A stretch of DNA of 64,000 nucleotides from Methanobrevibacter millerae (GTDB taxonomy: Archaea > Methanobacteriota > Methanobacteria > Methanobacteriales > Methanobacteriaceae): positions 2,030,001-2,094,000 of the forward strand of contig NZ_CP011266.1 of NCBI RefSeq assembly GCF_001477655.1, in the 5' to 3' direction. The stretch's first letter is position 1. Each line of letters opens with the position of its first letter. The notes beneath the pieces were generated by a model. That model did no database searches, was not told the DNA's origin, and saw only the letters and a program-made list of their open reading frames with translations. Shown here one piece after another: positions 56,635-64,000 of the stretch. The position numbers and the translations under genes were made by a program.

Positions 56635-58314
56635 CTAATGATTTTGCTCGAATTGACGAGCCCAATATTTCTGTTCAACAGCAGACCAGATATTTTCAAA
56701 TCCATGTTTCAAATCAACGCTTTTCATCAAATTACTCATATTTTGCCTTAAATCAAAATCCTGCCAAACAATTTTAAACTGTTTTGTAATATCTTCATTG
56801 GATAATGTTTCTGCAAGGCCCATGTTAATAAATCCGTTTTTATGAGACCCGAATTCATGTGTTTGTTCTCTTCCATTCTGACAAATGCAAATACATGGTG
56901 TTCCAACAGCACAGACTTCATACATTTTTCTGCCGGCAGATGAAAATACTATGTCCGCACGTAGCATGAACTCACTGATGTTATTTACATTAGTGTAAAC
57001 CTGAACATTGTTGTTTGATTCATATTTTTGAATGAATTCATTTTTATTTTCATATCCCAATGGTAAAATTACATCAATTCTTCCAGCAAAACCACTATCC
57101 AAAACAGAGTCCGCTACTTTTTCAGAGAGATTATTTATATCATTTCCACCAAATGCAAGCAAAACAGTATTCACATCAGGACCTACAATTTTTGACGGCT
57201 GAAAATAAAATTCGTCTCTCAGCACATAATATTGATATCCGCTAAAGATATTTCCAAATCCACCATTATGCTCGTATAAAGTATCAAATACAACATCCGC
57301 ATCTTCAGACCCGGAACCAAGGTCTTCAAAGTTAATTACAAAATAACCTGCTTCCTTTTGACGGCAGACATATTCTTTAGTAGTATCCAATATATCATTC
57401 ACAACAATATGGGGATTGAATTCATTTAATAATGAGAATAATTCGTCTTCGCCATCATAGACCTTGAAAGGGTAATTGAAACCTTTAACAATATCAATGC
57501 CCAATGAAGAATTTTCATCAAGTAAAAATAAAACATCATCACTCAATAATCTTGAAGCAAGAGAAATGCAGCGATAAATATGACCAATGCCTATTACGTT
57601 ATTTGCATTAACTACCATAGCAATTTTTTTCTTATTCAAATATTTTTCAGCAACCCACCAGTCTTCAAATGATGTAATATCAATACTCTCTTCACGAGAA
57701 ACTTCAATCAAATCGACATTATTACCCAAACGAGAATTAGGGGTTATGAATGAACGCCTTGTTGCAAAAATACCTCCAGTTTCAATATACTCTTTAGGAA
57801 GATATTGCTGATTAAGCCTTTCAGAATATAATGGGAAAAAACGATTATCCTTTTCATTAAAACCCCAACTCAAATGCTTATCCCCAATGACGGAAATAAC
57901 AGTATCAATATCAAAATTTTTAAATTTTTCAATAGCTTTGTCAAGTGTTTCAGTTCTTAAAAGAGGTGATGTTGTCTGGAGCGTTATTACAATATCATAC
58001 TCATCAAAAGCTAGTTTTTCTTTTTGAACAGTTGCATCAAAAACTACTGGGTCAATTGGAATCTGGTCTCCGGCCAAATCGGGAGAACGTCTAATGACAC
58101 TAGCTCCAAATTTTTCAGCGATCTTTGAAGTTTCAGGGTCTTCAGTTGATACTACAACATCATCAACATACTGTGAAGATTTTGCTATATTGATTGCATA
58201 ATAGATTAATGGCTTATCAGCGAGTAAACGAATATTTTTGCGGCGAATTCTTTTTGAACCACCTCTCGCAGGAATTACTACCAATATTTTATTGTCGTTA
58301 AACATGTTAATCAC
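56635..58314 (-). CDS. Fused CMP-nonulosonate cytidylyltransferase (NeuA) and PseG-like hydrolase
   Basis: Two enzymes are joined in 559 residues. Residues 1-225 are NeuA-like: nucleotide-binding IPARGGSKRIRRKNI (about 14-28), LQTTSPLLR (about 112-120), IETGGIFATRR. Residues about 231-559 are PseG-like, a GT-B fold. In this part VNANNVIGIGHIYRCISLASRL takes the place of the usual DGS-GxGHxxR start, FGGND lies in the middle, and FSSAGRKMYEVCAVGTPCI near the end. PseG removes UDP from an activated altropyranose, and NeuA activates the finished acid with CTP. The gene is followed after 8 bases by neuB. Both GTG 58312-58314 and ATG 58303-58305 are possible starts. Confidence 0.9.
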   Translation of the reverse strand: MINMFNDNKILVVIPARGGSKRIRRKNIRLLADKPLIYYAINIAKSSQYVDDVVVSTEDPETSKIAEKFGASVIRRSPDLAGDQIPIDPVVFDATVQKEKLAFDEYDIVITLQTTSPLLRTETLDKAIEKFKNFDIDTVISVIGDKHLSWGFNEKDNRFFPLYSERLNQQYLPKEYIETGGIFATRRSFITPNSRLGNNVDLIEVSREESIDITSFEDWWVAEKYLNKKKIAMVVNANNVIGIGHIYRCISLASRLLSDDVLFLLDENSSLGIDIVKGFNYPFKVYDGEDELFSLLNEFNPHIVVNDILDTTKEYVCRQKEAGYFVINFEDLGSGSEDADVVFDTLYEHNGGFGNIFSGYQYYVLRDEFYFQPSKIVGPDVNTVLLAFGGNDINNLSEKVADSVLDSGFAGRIDVILPLGYENKNEFIQKYESNNNVQVYTNVNNISEFMLRADIVFSSAGRKMYEVCAVGTPCICICQNGREQTHEFGSHKNGFINMGLAETLSNEDITKQFKIVWQDFDLRQNMSNLMKSVDLKHGFENIWSAVEQKYWARQFEQNH

Positions 58315-58390
58315 TAGGTATTATAAAAAAATTTAATTAATATCTATACTTAATATTAATATATTATAATATTAAATCTTTGGTGTTAAA

Positions 58391-59437
58391 ATGAAAAATA
58401 TGTCAAAAGAACTATTGGATAGAATTAATAAATTAGCAACACCCGTTAAAATAATGCACGTATGCGGTTCACACGAACACACTATAATGGAAAACGGTAT
58501 TAGAAGCCTGTTACCTGATGAAGTGGAAATTGTAGCAGGTCCCGGTTGTCCCGTATGTGTTGTTCCATCCCGTGAGATAGACGAATGTTTGGAGTTAGTT
58601 GAGAAAGGAGTGACAATAACCACTTTTGGAGATATGTTAAGAGTGCCTGGATCAAACGGCTCCCTTGCAGATGCTAAAGCTGAAGGCGGTGATGTAAGAA
58701 TCGTTTATGGAATAAATAAAGCTATTGAAATAGCTGAAAAAGAAGACAATGATGTTGTATTCATGGCAGCGGGCTTTGAAACAACTGCACCTACAACAGC
58801 TGCTGAAATACTTGCAACACCACCTGAAAACTTCTCAGTATTATCCTGCCACAGATTAATACCTCCAGCAATTGATTTTTTAATCAATTCCGGACAAACA
58901 AGTTTAAACGCATTGATTCAGCCAGGACATGTATGTACAATCATTGGAACTAAACCGTTTGAATATTTTTCCACTGATTTCGGCATTCCACAGGCCGTAG
59001 CAGGATTTAATCCATTAGATATTTTAATGTCAGTCTATATGATTTTAAGACAAATACATAATGAAACACCAAAAATAGACAATGAATATGCAAGAGCAGT
59101 AAGGGAAGAAGGGAATGAAATTGCAACAGAAATGATTGATGAAGTGTTTGATGTTGCAAGCAGAGAATGGAGAGGATTTCCTAAAATACCAAATTCAGTT
59201 TTAGAAATCAAAGACGAATTTGCAGAATTCAATGCCCGTGAAAAATATGATATAGAAGTTAAAGACGTTAAAGAGGCACCGAAAGGATGTATCTGCGGAC
59301 CTATTTTAAGAGGCCTTGCAAGACCTGAAGACTGTAAACTATTTAGAAATGAATGTAATCCACTTCATCCGATTGGAGCATGTATGGTAAGTAAAGAGGG
59401 AACCTGCAATATTGCACACAGATATTCAAGAAGGTAG
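58391..59437 (+). CDS. hypD: Hydrogenase maturation protein HypD
   Basis: The 348-residue protein is HypD. It has the CGSHEHTIMENGIRSLLP motif (about residues 21-38), the cysteine segment GPGCPVCVVPSREID (about 51-65), FMAAGFETTAPTTAAEI, and a C-terminal cysteine-rich cluster-binding region with GCICGPILRG and later CNPLHPIGACMVSKEGTC. It is the scaffold on which the Fe(CN)2CO group of [NiFe]-hydrogenase is built. The ATG follows TTGGTGTTAAA, and an A/T-rich inverted repeat lies at 58350-58375. The phosphoglycolate phosphatase gene follows after 4 bases. Confidence 0.97.
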   Translation: MKNMSKELLDRINKLATPVKIMHVCGSHEHTIMENGIRSLLPDEVEIVAGPGCPVCVVPSREIDECLELVEKGVTITTFGDMLRVPGSNGSLADAKAEGGDVRIVYGINKAIEIAEKEDNDVVFMAAGFETTAPTTAAEILATPPENFSVLSCHRLIPPAIDFLINSGQTSLNALIQPGHVCTIIGTKPFEYFSTDFGIPQAVAGFNPLDILMSVYMILRQIHNETPKIDNEYARAVREEGNEIATEMIDEVFDVASREWRGFPKIPNSVLEIKDEFAEFNAREKYDIEVKDVKEAPKGCICGPILRGLARPEDCKLFRNECNPLHPIGACMVSKEGTCNIAHRYSRR

Positions 59438-59441
59438 AATC

Positions 59442-60149
59442 ATGAAAATAGAAGCAATAGCTGTAGATATAGATGGGACAATAACTGATGATACTAGAAA
59501 AATTTGCATATCCGCTATTGAATCATTGAGAGCGGCAGAAGAAAAAGGAATTCCAACAATAATTGTTACAGGCAATGTAGTCAATTATGCATATGCTGCT
59601 GAAGTTCTGATTGGTTGCAGCGGAGGGCTTGTAGCTGAAAACGGTGGAGTAATTTTTAAAGAAGGATACAACAACAATGCTGTTGAAATATTGGTAAACA
59701 GAGAATATATTGAAAAAGCCGATGAACACCTTAAAAGAAAATTAGGTGAGGAATACAACAAACATGCATCACATGACAATAACTATCGTGCAACCGAAGT
59801 TGTATTTTACAAAACAATTAAACGAGAAATCATAGAAGAAGCACTCAAAGATTATGAGCATGTTGATGAATTAGAACTCTATGATAGCGGGTTTGCTATT
59901 CATGTTACAGACAAACGTGTCAACAAGGGAAGTTCACTCAAAAGATTATGTGAGAAGAACGGCATAAATATGGAAAATGTAATGGCTATCGGTGATAGTG
60001 AAAACGATGAGGACTTTTTAAGGGAAGTTGGTGTAAAAATAGCTGTTGGGAATGCTGATGAAACACTGAAAGAAATCAGCACATACACCTGTAAAAGAAA
60101 CTTTGGTGATGGAGTGGCCGAAGCTATTGAGAAATTTGCATTGAGATGA
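59442..60149 (+). CDS. Phosphoglycolate phosphatase (archaeal HAD type)
   Basis: The 235-residue protein is a HAD hydrolase of the archaeal TA0175/Cof subgroup: catalytic DIDGTITD (about residues 9-16), IPTIIVTGNVV (about 38-48), the substrate-cap GGLVAENGGVI (about 63-73), and KGSSLKRLCEKNGINMENVMAIGDSENDEDFLREVGVKIAVGNA at the C-terminal acidic metal site. It removes phosphate from phosphoglycolate. The frame is open 30 bases further upstream, but GGTAGA before the ATG at 59442 and the homology boundary support this start. Confidence 0.9.
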   Translation: MKIEAIAVDIDGTITDDTRKICISAIESLRAAEEKGIPTIIVTGNVVNYAYAAEVLIGCSGGLVAENGGVIFKEGYNNNAVEILVNREYIEKADEHLKRKLGEEYNKHASHDNNYRATEVVFYKTIKREIIEEALKDYEHVDELELYDSGFAIHVTDKRVNKGSSLKRLCEKNGINMENVMAIGDSENDEDFLREVGVKIAVGNADETLKEISTYTCKRNFGDGVAEAIEKFALR

Positions 60150-60153
60150 TAAT

Positions 60154-61461
60154 ATGATTTATGAAATAGCTGATAAATGTGTAAAAGAAGTTGAAAAGCT
60201 ATCTGACAACTGGGAAATATACCTTGCCAATAGTGAAAGTATTGAAGTTGAATCCAAAAAGGATATTTTAAACTTCGCTAAAGAGGAAATTGAAAACGGC
60301 ATAGGAATTAGAATAATTAAAGATAACAAGATTGGTTTTGCATACACTTCAGATTTAGATAAAATCGAACAAACTGCTAAAAAAGCTTTAGATAATGCTA
60401 AATTAAATAAAATTGATGAAAATTATGAATTTGCATCTGTTGAAAAAGTAAAGGATGTTAAAGGAACATATGATAAGAAATATGATGATTTGACTTTAGA
60501 TGAATGCTGTGAATTTTTAGAAAATATTATTGAAAGAACAAAAGAAAACAAATGTGATATTACATCTTCAGGCTTTTCAGCTTCAAAAGGAGAGGAATTA
60601 ATATTAAATTCAAATGGAGTATCCATTTATGACAAAGGCACTGGATTTGGTGGAAGTCTGTCAGTAAATATTGAAAAAGATGGACAATTTGCAACTGCAT
60701 ATGATTATACTGCATCCAGACATCTGGATTTGGAATACGAACAATTAACCGATGACGTGTGCAAATTGGCACAGGATTCACTTAATCCAAAAGCAATTGA
60801 AACAAAAGATTGTGATGTTGTTTTGGATTATTTTGCTGCATCAGGATTACTTTCAACATTTATCCAAGGATTTAACTCAGAAAATGTCTTAAGAGGAAGA
60901 TCAATACTCCATGACAAGATTGGTTCACAAATAACCAGTGAAAATCTATCCATTATTGATAATCCATTACTTGAAGGAGCAATGGGAACCTGCAAAGCAG
61001 ATGGTGAAGGAACAGTATCTAAAAAAACAGTACTGGTTGAAGATGGAATTTTAAAATCTTTCATATATGATATTTACAATTCCAACAAAGCAGATTGTGA
61101 AAGCACATCAAATGGATATAGAGGGTCATATTTAACAACACCAGACGTATCTCCTTCAAATTTAGAATTCAAATTTAAAACAAATGTTGGAATTGACGAA
61201 ATTGATTCCGGAATAATTACAACAAGCGTCTTAGGTGCACACACCGCAAACCCTATTTCCGGTGATTTTTCTGTAGAAGCAAATAATGCATTTGTTATTG
61301 AAAACGGTGAAATCAAAGACGGCATCAAAAAAGCAATGATATCCGGAAATATTTATGAACTAATGGGTAAATGTGATGGAGTCAAATCTGAAATAAAACA
61401 AAAAGGATCATTTATTATTCCAAAAATCCTCGTTCATGACTTGAAAGTTATTGGACTATAA
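60154..61461 (+). CDS. TldD/PmbA-family protein, PmbA (TldE)-like
   Basis: The 435-residue protein belongs to the TldD/PmbA family. It lacks the HExxxH metalloprotease motif, so it is the PmbA/TldE partner type. Characteristic segments are SNGVSIYDKGTGFGGSLSV, DYFAASGLLSTFIQGFNSENVLRGRS, the TCKADGEGTVSKKTVLVEDGILKSFIYDIYNS region (about residues 276-307) and LLGAHTANPISGDFSVEANNAFVIENGEI. In bacteria the TldD/TldE pair trims peptides. The TldD partner is not in the window. It follows the phosphatase gene after 4 bases. Confidence 0.88.
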   Translation: MIYEIADKCVKEVEKLSDNWEIYLANSESIEVESKKDILNFAKEEIENGIGIRIIKDNKIGFAYTSDLDKIEQTAKKALDNAKLNKIDENYEFASVEKVKDVKGTYDKKYDDLTLDECCEFLENIIERTKENKCDITSSGFSASKGEELILNSNGVSIYDKGTGFGGSLSVNIEKDGQFATAYDYTASRHLDLEYEQLTDDVCKLAQDSLNPKAIETKDCDVVLDYFAASGLLSTFIQGFNSENVLRGRSILHDKIGSQITSENLSIIDNPLLEGAMGTCKADGEGTVSKKTVLVEDGILKSFIYDIYNSNKADCESTSNGYRGSYLTTPDVSPSNLEFKFKTNVGIDEIDSGIITTSVLGAHTANPISGDFSVEANNAFVIENGEIKDGIKKAMISGNIYELMGKCDGVKSEIKQKGSFIIPKILVHDLKVIGL

Positions 61462-61470
61462 TGTGATACC

Positions 61471-61847
61471 ATGAACACGAGACTGAATGAATTACTTAAC
61501 ATCAATCCTAATGAAGCAACCAAAAAGACAATGATGCATTGATTGAAGAGTTGAAAACCTCCAAATTAATAATGCCCGTTGAAATAGAATCAGATAATGA
61601 TGAAATTGATGAAAGTTTCAGATTCAGGCCAGTGAAAATCATGGATGAAAATAAAAAGACATTCATTCCATTATATAGTGATGATTCAGAGGTTCATGGC
61701 CACACATCCGCAATTGACATTTACACCAAAGATTTAGCCAATATGATTGAGGACAATCCTGAGAATATAAATGGTGTGGTGATTAATCCATTTAGCAAGT
61801 TTAATGTAGAATTGCCAATGGATTCATTTTTAAAAATATTTAAATAA
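61471..61847 (+). CDS. SseB-like protein, interrupted by a -1 frameshift
   Basis: ATG 61471 opens a frame MNTRLNELLNINPNEATKK that ends at TGA 61540-61542. The matching continuation NDALIEELKTSKLIMPVEIE resumes in the -1 frame from 61527 and runs to 61847, giving a reconstructed protein of about 125 residues similar to SseB N-terminal domains (RPVKIMDENKKTFIPLYSD; DIYTKDLANMIEDNPENINGVVINPF). The junction is a run of five A followed by G. No ribosome-binding site precedes the internal TTG 61539, so an independent start there is unlikely. A one-base deletion, a sequencing error or recoding would all explain it. Confidence 0.65.
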
Positions 61848-61853
61848 GAAAAT

Positions 61854-62105
61854 TTAAATCTTATTTAATTTTTTCTTATATCTTTCTACTGATGAGTCAG
61901 TGTAATCAGTCAGAATATGTTTTTCTTTTAACATATTATTTTCATCAAATAACTTTTCCTTTGAATTGATTGCACTATCAATGTCTTTTTCCAATTGATT
62001 TATTCTGGACTCAAAAAGTCTTTCTGATTTCATGATATTTACTCTAGTCTTTCTAGAAATCCTTTCAATTTCTTTATCAACATCAAATTTTTCTTTTTTG
62101 GCCAT
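61854..62105 (-). CDS. Small coiled-coil protein
   Basis: The 83-residue protein is highly charged and helical, with heptad-like segments (DKEIERISRKTRVNIMKSERL; NQLEKDIDSAINSKEKLFDE) and no domain that I recognise. It follows the GyrI-like gene by 10 bases on the same strand and may be co-transcribed with it. GTGATAGATA lies upstream of the ATG. Its function is unknown. Confidence 0.75.
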   Translation of the reverse strand: MAKKEKFDVDKEIERISRKTRVNIMKSERLFESRINQLEKDIDSAINSKEKLFDENNMLKEKHILTDYTDSSVERYKKKLNKI

Positions 62106-62115
62106 TATCTATCAC

Positions 62116-62577
62116 CTACATTTCAATAATAGGCAACTGAATTTCAGTAATGAATTCATTTTCATTAGAACAGTTATGGAAACTTTTGATTAAAACCTCT
62201 TTTGGTGAACCTATAATATCGTAGTTATTAGCCTGAGAAACTTCAACCAACTCAGAATATGTATCTAAAATGTTATCCACCGGACCTTCATGAATTCCAG
62301 TCAGCATTTTATGTTCAACCATGTCAACGACACGAATTATATCCTTGTCATCAGCATCAGTTTTAATGACGATTCCTACATCATAAACTGCATCCCCTTC
62401 ATTTACTTCATGTCTTGGTGAATAGTAAACAACAAACGGTTCACCTTCAACTTCAATTTCTTCTGCTTCAACCCATCCCATTAATTTAGAAACCAATATA
62501 TCCAAATCTTCAATAGGTCCTTTATAATTAATTACTGCTAATTTTTGATCGGGAATGATTTTTATTTCATGTTCCAT
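62116..62577 (-). CDS. GyrI-like small-molecule-binding domain protein
   Basis: The 153-residue protein matches the GyrI-like/AraC effector-binding (SHS2) fold: IKIIPDQKLAVINYKGPIEDL at the start, EPFVVYYSPRHEVNEGDAVYDVGIVIKT (about residues 46-73) and the paired HKMLTGIHEGPVDNILDTYSEL (about 88-109), with a C-terminal VLIKSFHN-ITEIQLPI segment. It is a stand-alone domain without a DNA-binding part, of the kind that binds hydrophobic ligands; the ligand is unknown. It lies between moeA and the small coiled-coil gene. Confidence 0.85.
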   Translation of the reverse strand: MEHEIKIIPDQKLAVINYKGPIEDLDILVSKLMGWVEAEEIEVEGEPFVVYYSPRHEVNEGDAVYDVGIVIKTDADDKDIIRVVDMVEHKMLTGIHEGPVDNILDTYSELVEVSQANNYDIIGSPKEVLIKSFHNCSNENEFITEIQLPIIEM

Positions 62578-62604
62578 AATTACACCTTCAATATTAATTT
62601 TAAT

Positions 62605-63828
62605 TTAATTGAATAAATAAACTTCTACTTCTTCTCCTTCATCCAACAATTCAACAGACTTTTCTACTTTCACATAACCATCGGCGGTTGATAATGAAAA
62701 TATTGCACCAGAATCTTTAAATATAGGATGTATATCATCACCATCAACTTTCACAAGCTGATACTGCATACGGCCAACAGGAGAGTGGATTCTTCTAGTC
62801 ATGACTCCCTTTACAACTTTTTTCTCGAAATCTTTTTTAATTCCAGAAAGACTGGTCAGAGGAGGTGCCACGAATGCATTGAATATCATTAAAGCAGATA
62901 CAGGATTACCTGGCAAACCAATAACTAATTTTTCATCGATTACACCAACAATAGTTGGTTTTCCAGGTTGAACAGATATTCCATGAATATGAACTTCACC
63001 CAATTCATCAAGAACATGTTTTATAACATCTCCAAGACCTGCTGAAGTTCCGCCAGAACATAAAAGAATATCAACATCTTTTAAGGAATCCTGAATTTTT
63101 TCTTTAACTTGTTCATAGTTGTCACGGACAACTCCTAAAAATTTAGCATCAGCACCGCAGGACACAGCATCATTTTTAATCATGTTACCATTGACATCAT
63201 AGATTTTACCGAACGGCAAATCCTCACCCTGCATAGTGATTTCATTTCCAGATGAAATTACTCCAACAGTAGGTTTTTTATATACTTCAATAGTTTTAAA
63301 GCCCTGTGACAACAATACTCCAATTTTACCTGGATTTAAAACATCACCTTTTTTAAGAATTAAATTTCCTTCCTCAATGTCTGAACCTTTTTTAGCAACA
63401 TCCTGTGATGGAGTTGCTGTAGTAAGCAAATTAACTTTATCATCAAATTTTTCAGAGTACTCTACCATTACAACAGCATTTGCACCTTCAGGCATTGCTG
63501 CACCAGTACTTATTTCTACGCATTTTCCTTTTTCTACAACCTTATCTGTGATGGAACCCGCTTCAAGAAAATCAATGATTTCCAAAGTATTCGGTGATTC
63601 TTCACTTGCACCATAACTGTCTTCAGATAAAATTGCAAATCCATCTTTTAAAGCTTTATCAAAAGGTGGAAAATCCATTCTACTATAAACGTCATTGAAT
63701 AATACTCTTCCATAAGCATCTTCACAGTCAATTTCTTCACTTTCAGGCTTACAGTACTTATCAAATAAATCTTGAATAATATCTTGTGCTTCATCGCACT
63801 CTTTTATTTTTAAAAATTCGGTACCCAT
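62605..63828 (-). CDS. moeA: Molybdopterin molybdenumtransferase
   Basis: The 407-residue protein is full-length MoeA: PPFDKALKDGFAI (about residues 54-66), the SAGLGDV/CSGGTSAG motif (about 262-270), IHGISVQPGKPTIVG, IGLPGNPVSALMIFNAFV (about 306-323), and a C-terminal domain. It inserts molybdate or tungstate into adenylylated molybdopterin, needed for formylmethanofuran dehydrogenase and formate dehydrogenase. One atypical feature is DKALKDGFA where DRS-MDG is common. The ATG is preceded by AGGTGTTTTA. Confidence 0.94.
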   Translation of the reverse strand: MGTEFLKIKECDEAQDIIQDLFDKYCKPESEEIDCEDAYGRVLFNDVYSRMDFPPFDKALKDGFAILSEDSYGASEESPNTLEIIDFLEAGSITDKVVEKGKCVEISTGAAMPEGANAVVMVEYSEKFDDKVNLLTTATPSQDVAKKGSDIEEGNLILKKGDVLNPGKIGVLLSQGFKTIEVYKKPTVGVISSGNEITMQGEDLPFGKIYDVNGNMIKNDAVSCGADAKFLGVVRDNYEQVKEKIQDSLKDVDILLCSGGTSAGLGDVIKHVLDELGEVHIHGISVQPGKPTIVGVIDEKLVIGLPGNPVSALMIFNAFVAPPLTSLSGIKKDFEKKVVKGVMTRRIHSPVGRMQYQLVKVDGDDIHPIFKDSGAIFSLSTADGYVKVEKSVELLDEGEEVEVYLFN

Positions 63829-63938
63829 TAAAACACCTTTTTATAAAATCCAATAAATTAATATATAGTATATTGATAAATATATAAATAATTTATATAA
63901 AATTGTGAAAGTTATCTTAAAATTTTGGAGGAGAGTAT

Positions 63939-64000
63939 TTGTCTAAATCTAATAACAATAACCAACAAGAATATAGAAGAGTAAGAACTCCTAAAAAAGG
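63939..64000 (+). CDS. eif1A: Translation initiation factor aIF1A, 5' part
   Basis: The last 62 bases start at TTG 63939, after GGAGGAGAGTAT. They encode SKSNNNNQQEYRRVRTPKKG, which matches the N-terminus of archaeal aIF1A (…EYRRVRTPRRGE). The rest of the gene lies beyond the right edge. aIF1A binds the ribosomal A site during initiation. Confidence 0.75.
   Translation, partial: MSKSNNNNQQEYRRVRTPKK

Noticed and set aside
58350-58375. Inverted repeat TTAATATT-N10-AATATTAA upstream of hypD
   Set aside because: Purely A/T and compatible with chance in this composition; noted in the hypD entry but not called an operator.

Overview
The window reads as a chromosomal segment of a host-associated methanogen of the Methanobacteriaceae, most likely a Methanobrevibacter species. 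The DNA is strongly A/T-rich. RNA polymerase is archaeal, with split A'/A'' and B'/B'' subunits plus H. There are EF-1A, EF-2, an archaeal NusA-like KH protein and L30e, the archaeal wyosine and Cm56 tRNA-modification enzymes, archaeal prenyltransferase and inositol-1-phosphate synthase genes for ether lipids, a four-subunit 2-oxoglutarate:ferredoxin oxidoreductase, cobamide genes, and a large adhesin-like surface protein. The genus is inferred from gene content, not from a database match.

Layout. 1-5.1 kb: small genes (zinc-ribbon membrane protein, RimI-type acetyltransferase, UPF0146), a frameshifted P-type ATPase and a precorrin-6A reductase. 5.1-21.4 kb, almost all on the minus strand: seven tRNA genes and the core transcription/translation cluster. 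Its transcription order is tRNA-Thr, Pro, Tyr, Asp, Lys, rpoH, rpoB'', rpoB', rpoA', rpoA'', rpl30e, nusA, a second promoter, rps12, rps7, EF-2, EF-1A, rps10 and two tRNA-Ser genes. 21.5-26.4 kb: thiM-thiE, pgk-tpiA, taw1 and a STAS-like protein. 26.65-28.54 kb: a complete IS4-family insertion sequence. 28.8-38.2 kb: DUF4012 protein, flavoprotein-sucC-korCBAD operon, fumarate hydratase beta, FKBP isomerase, DUF763, trm56 and cobS. 38.7-41.1 kb: the adhesin-like protein. 41.1-52.9 kb: a CobZ/PgpA-like phosphatase, larC-queC, a dehydrogenase, pycB, ino1, a UbiA prenyltransferase, a membrane glycosyltransferase and a zinc-ribbon/NERD-like protein. 53.0-54.8 kb: a second, different IS4-family element. 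54.9-64 kb: a zinc-ribbon/TPR protein, a nonulosonic acid pair (neuB and a neuA-pseG fusion), hypD, phosphoglycolate phosphatase, a PmbA/TldE-like protein, a frameshifted SseB-like gene, moeA and the start of aIF1A.

How the genes connect. Kor, SucC, fumarate hydratase and PycB are parts of the incomplete reductive citric acid pathway that supplies 2-oxoglutarate. CbiJ, CobS and the CobZ-like protein are steps of cobamide synthesis. Ino1 and the UbiA protein feed polar-lipid synthesis. NeuB/NeuA-PseG, the glycosyltransferase and the adhesin concern the cell surface.

The most striking observation is in the RNA polymerase operon. The B' subunit carries an N-terminal J-domain-like module with an intact HPD motif and an acidic linker. 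The A'' subunit carries a triplicated approximately 38-residue module at its N-terminus. A' contains large charged insertions. Two genes show -1 frameshifts at homopolymer runs. Both insertion sequences can be delimited to the base by terminal inverted repeats and target duplications.
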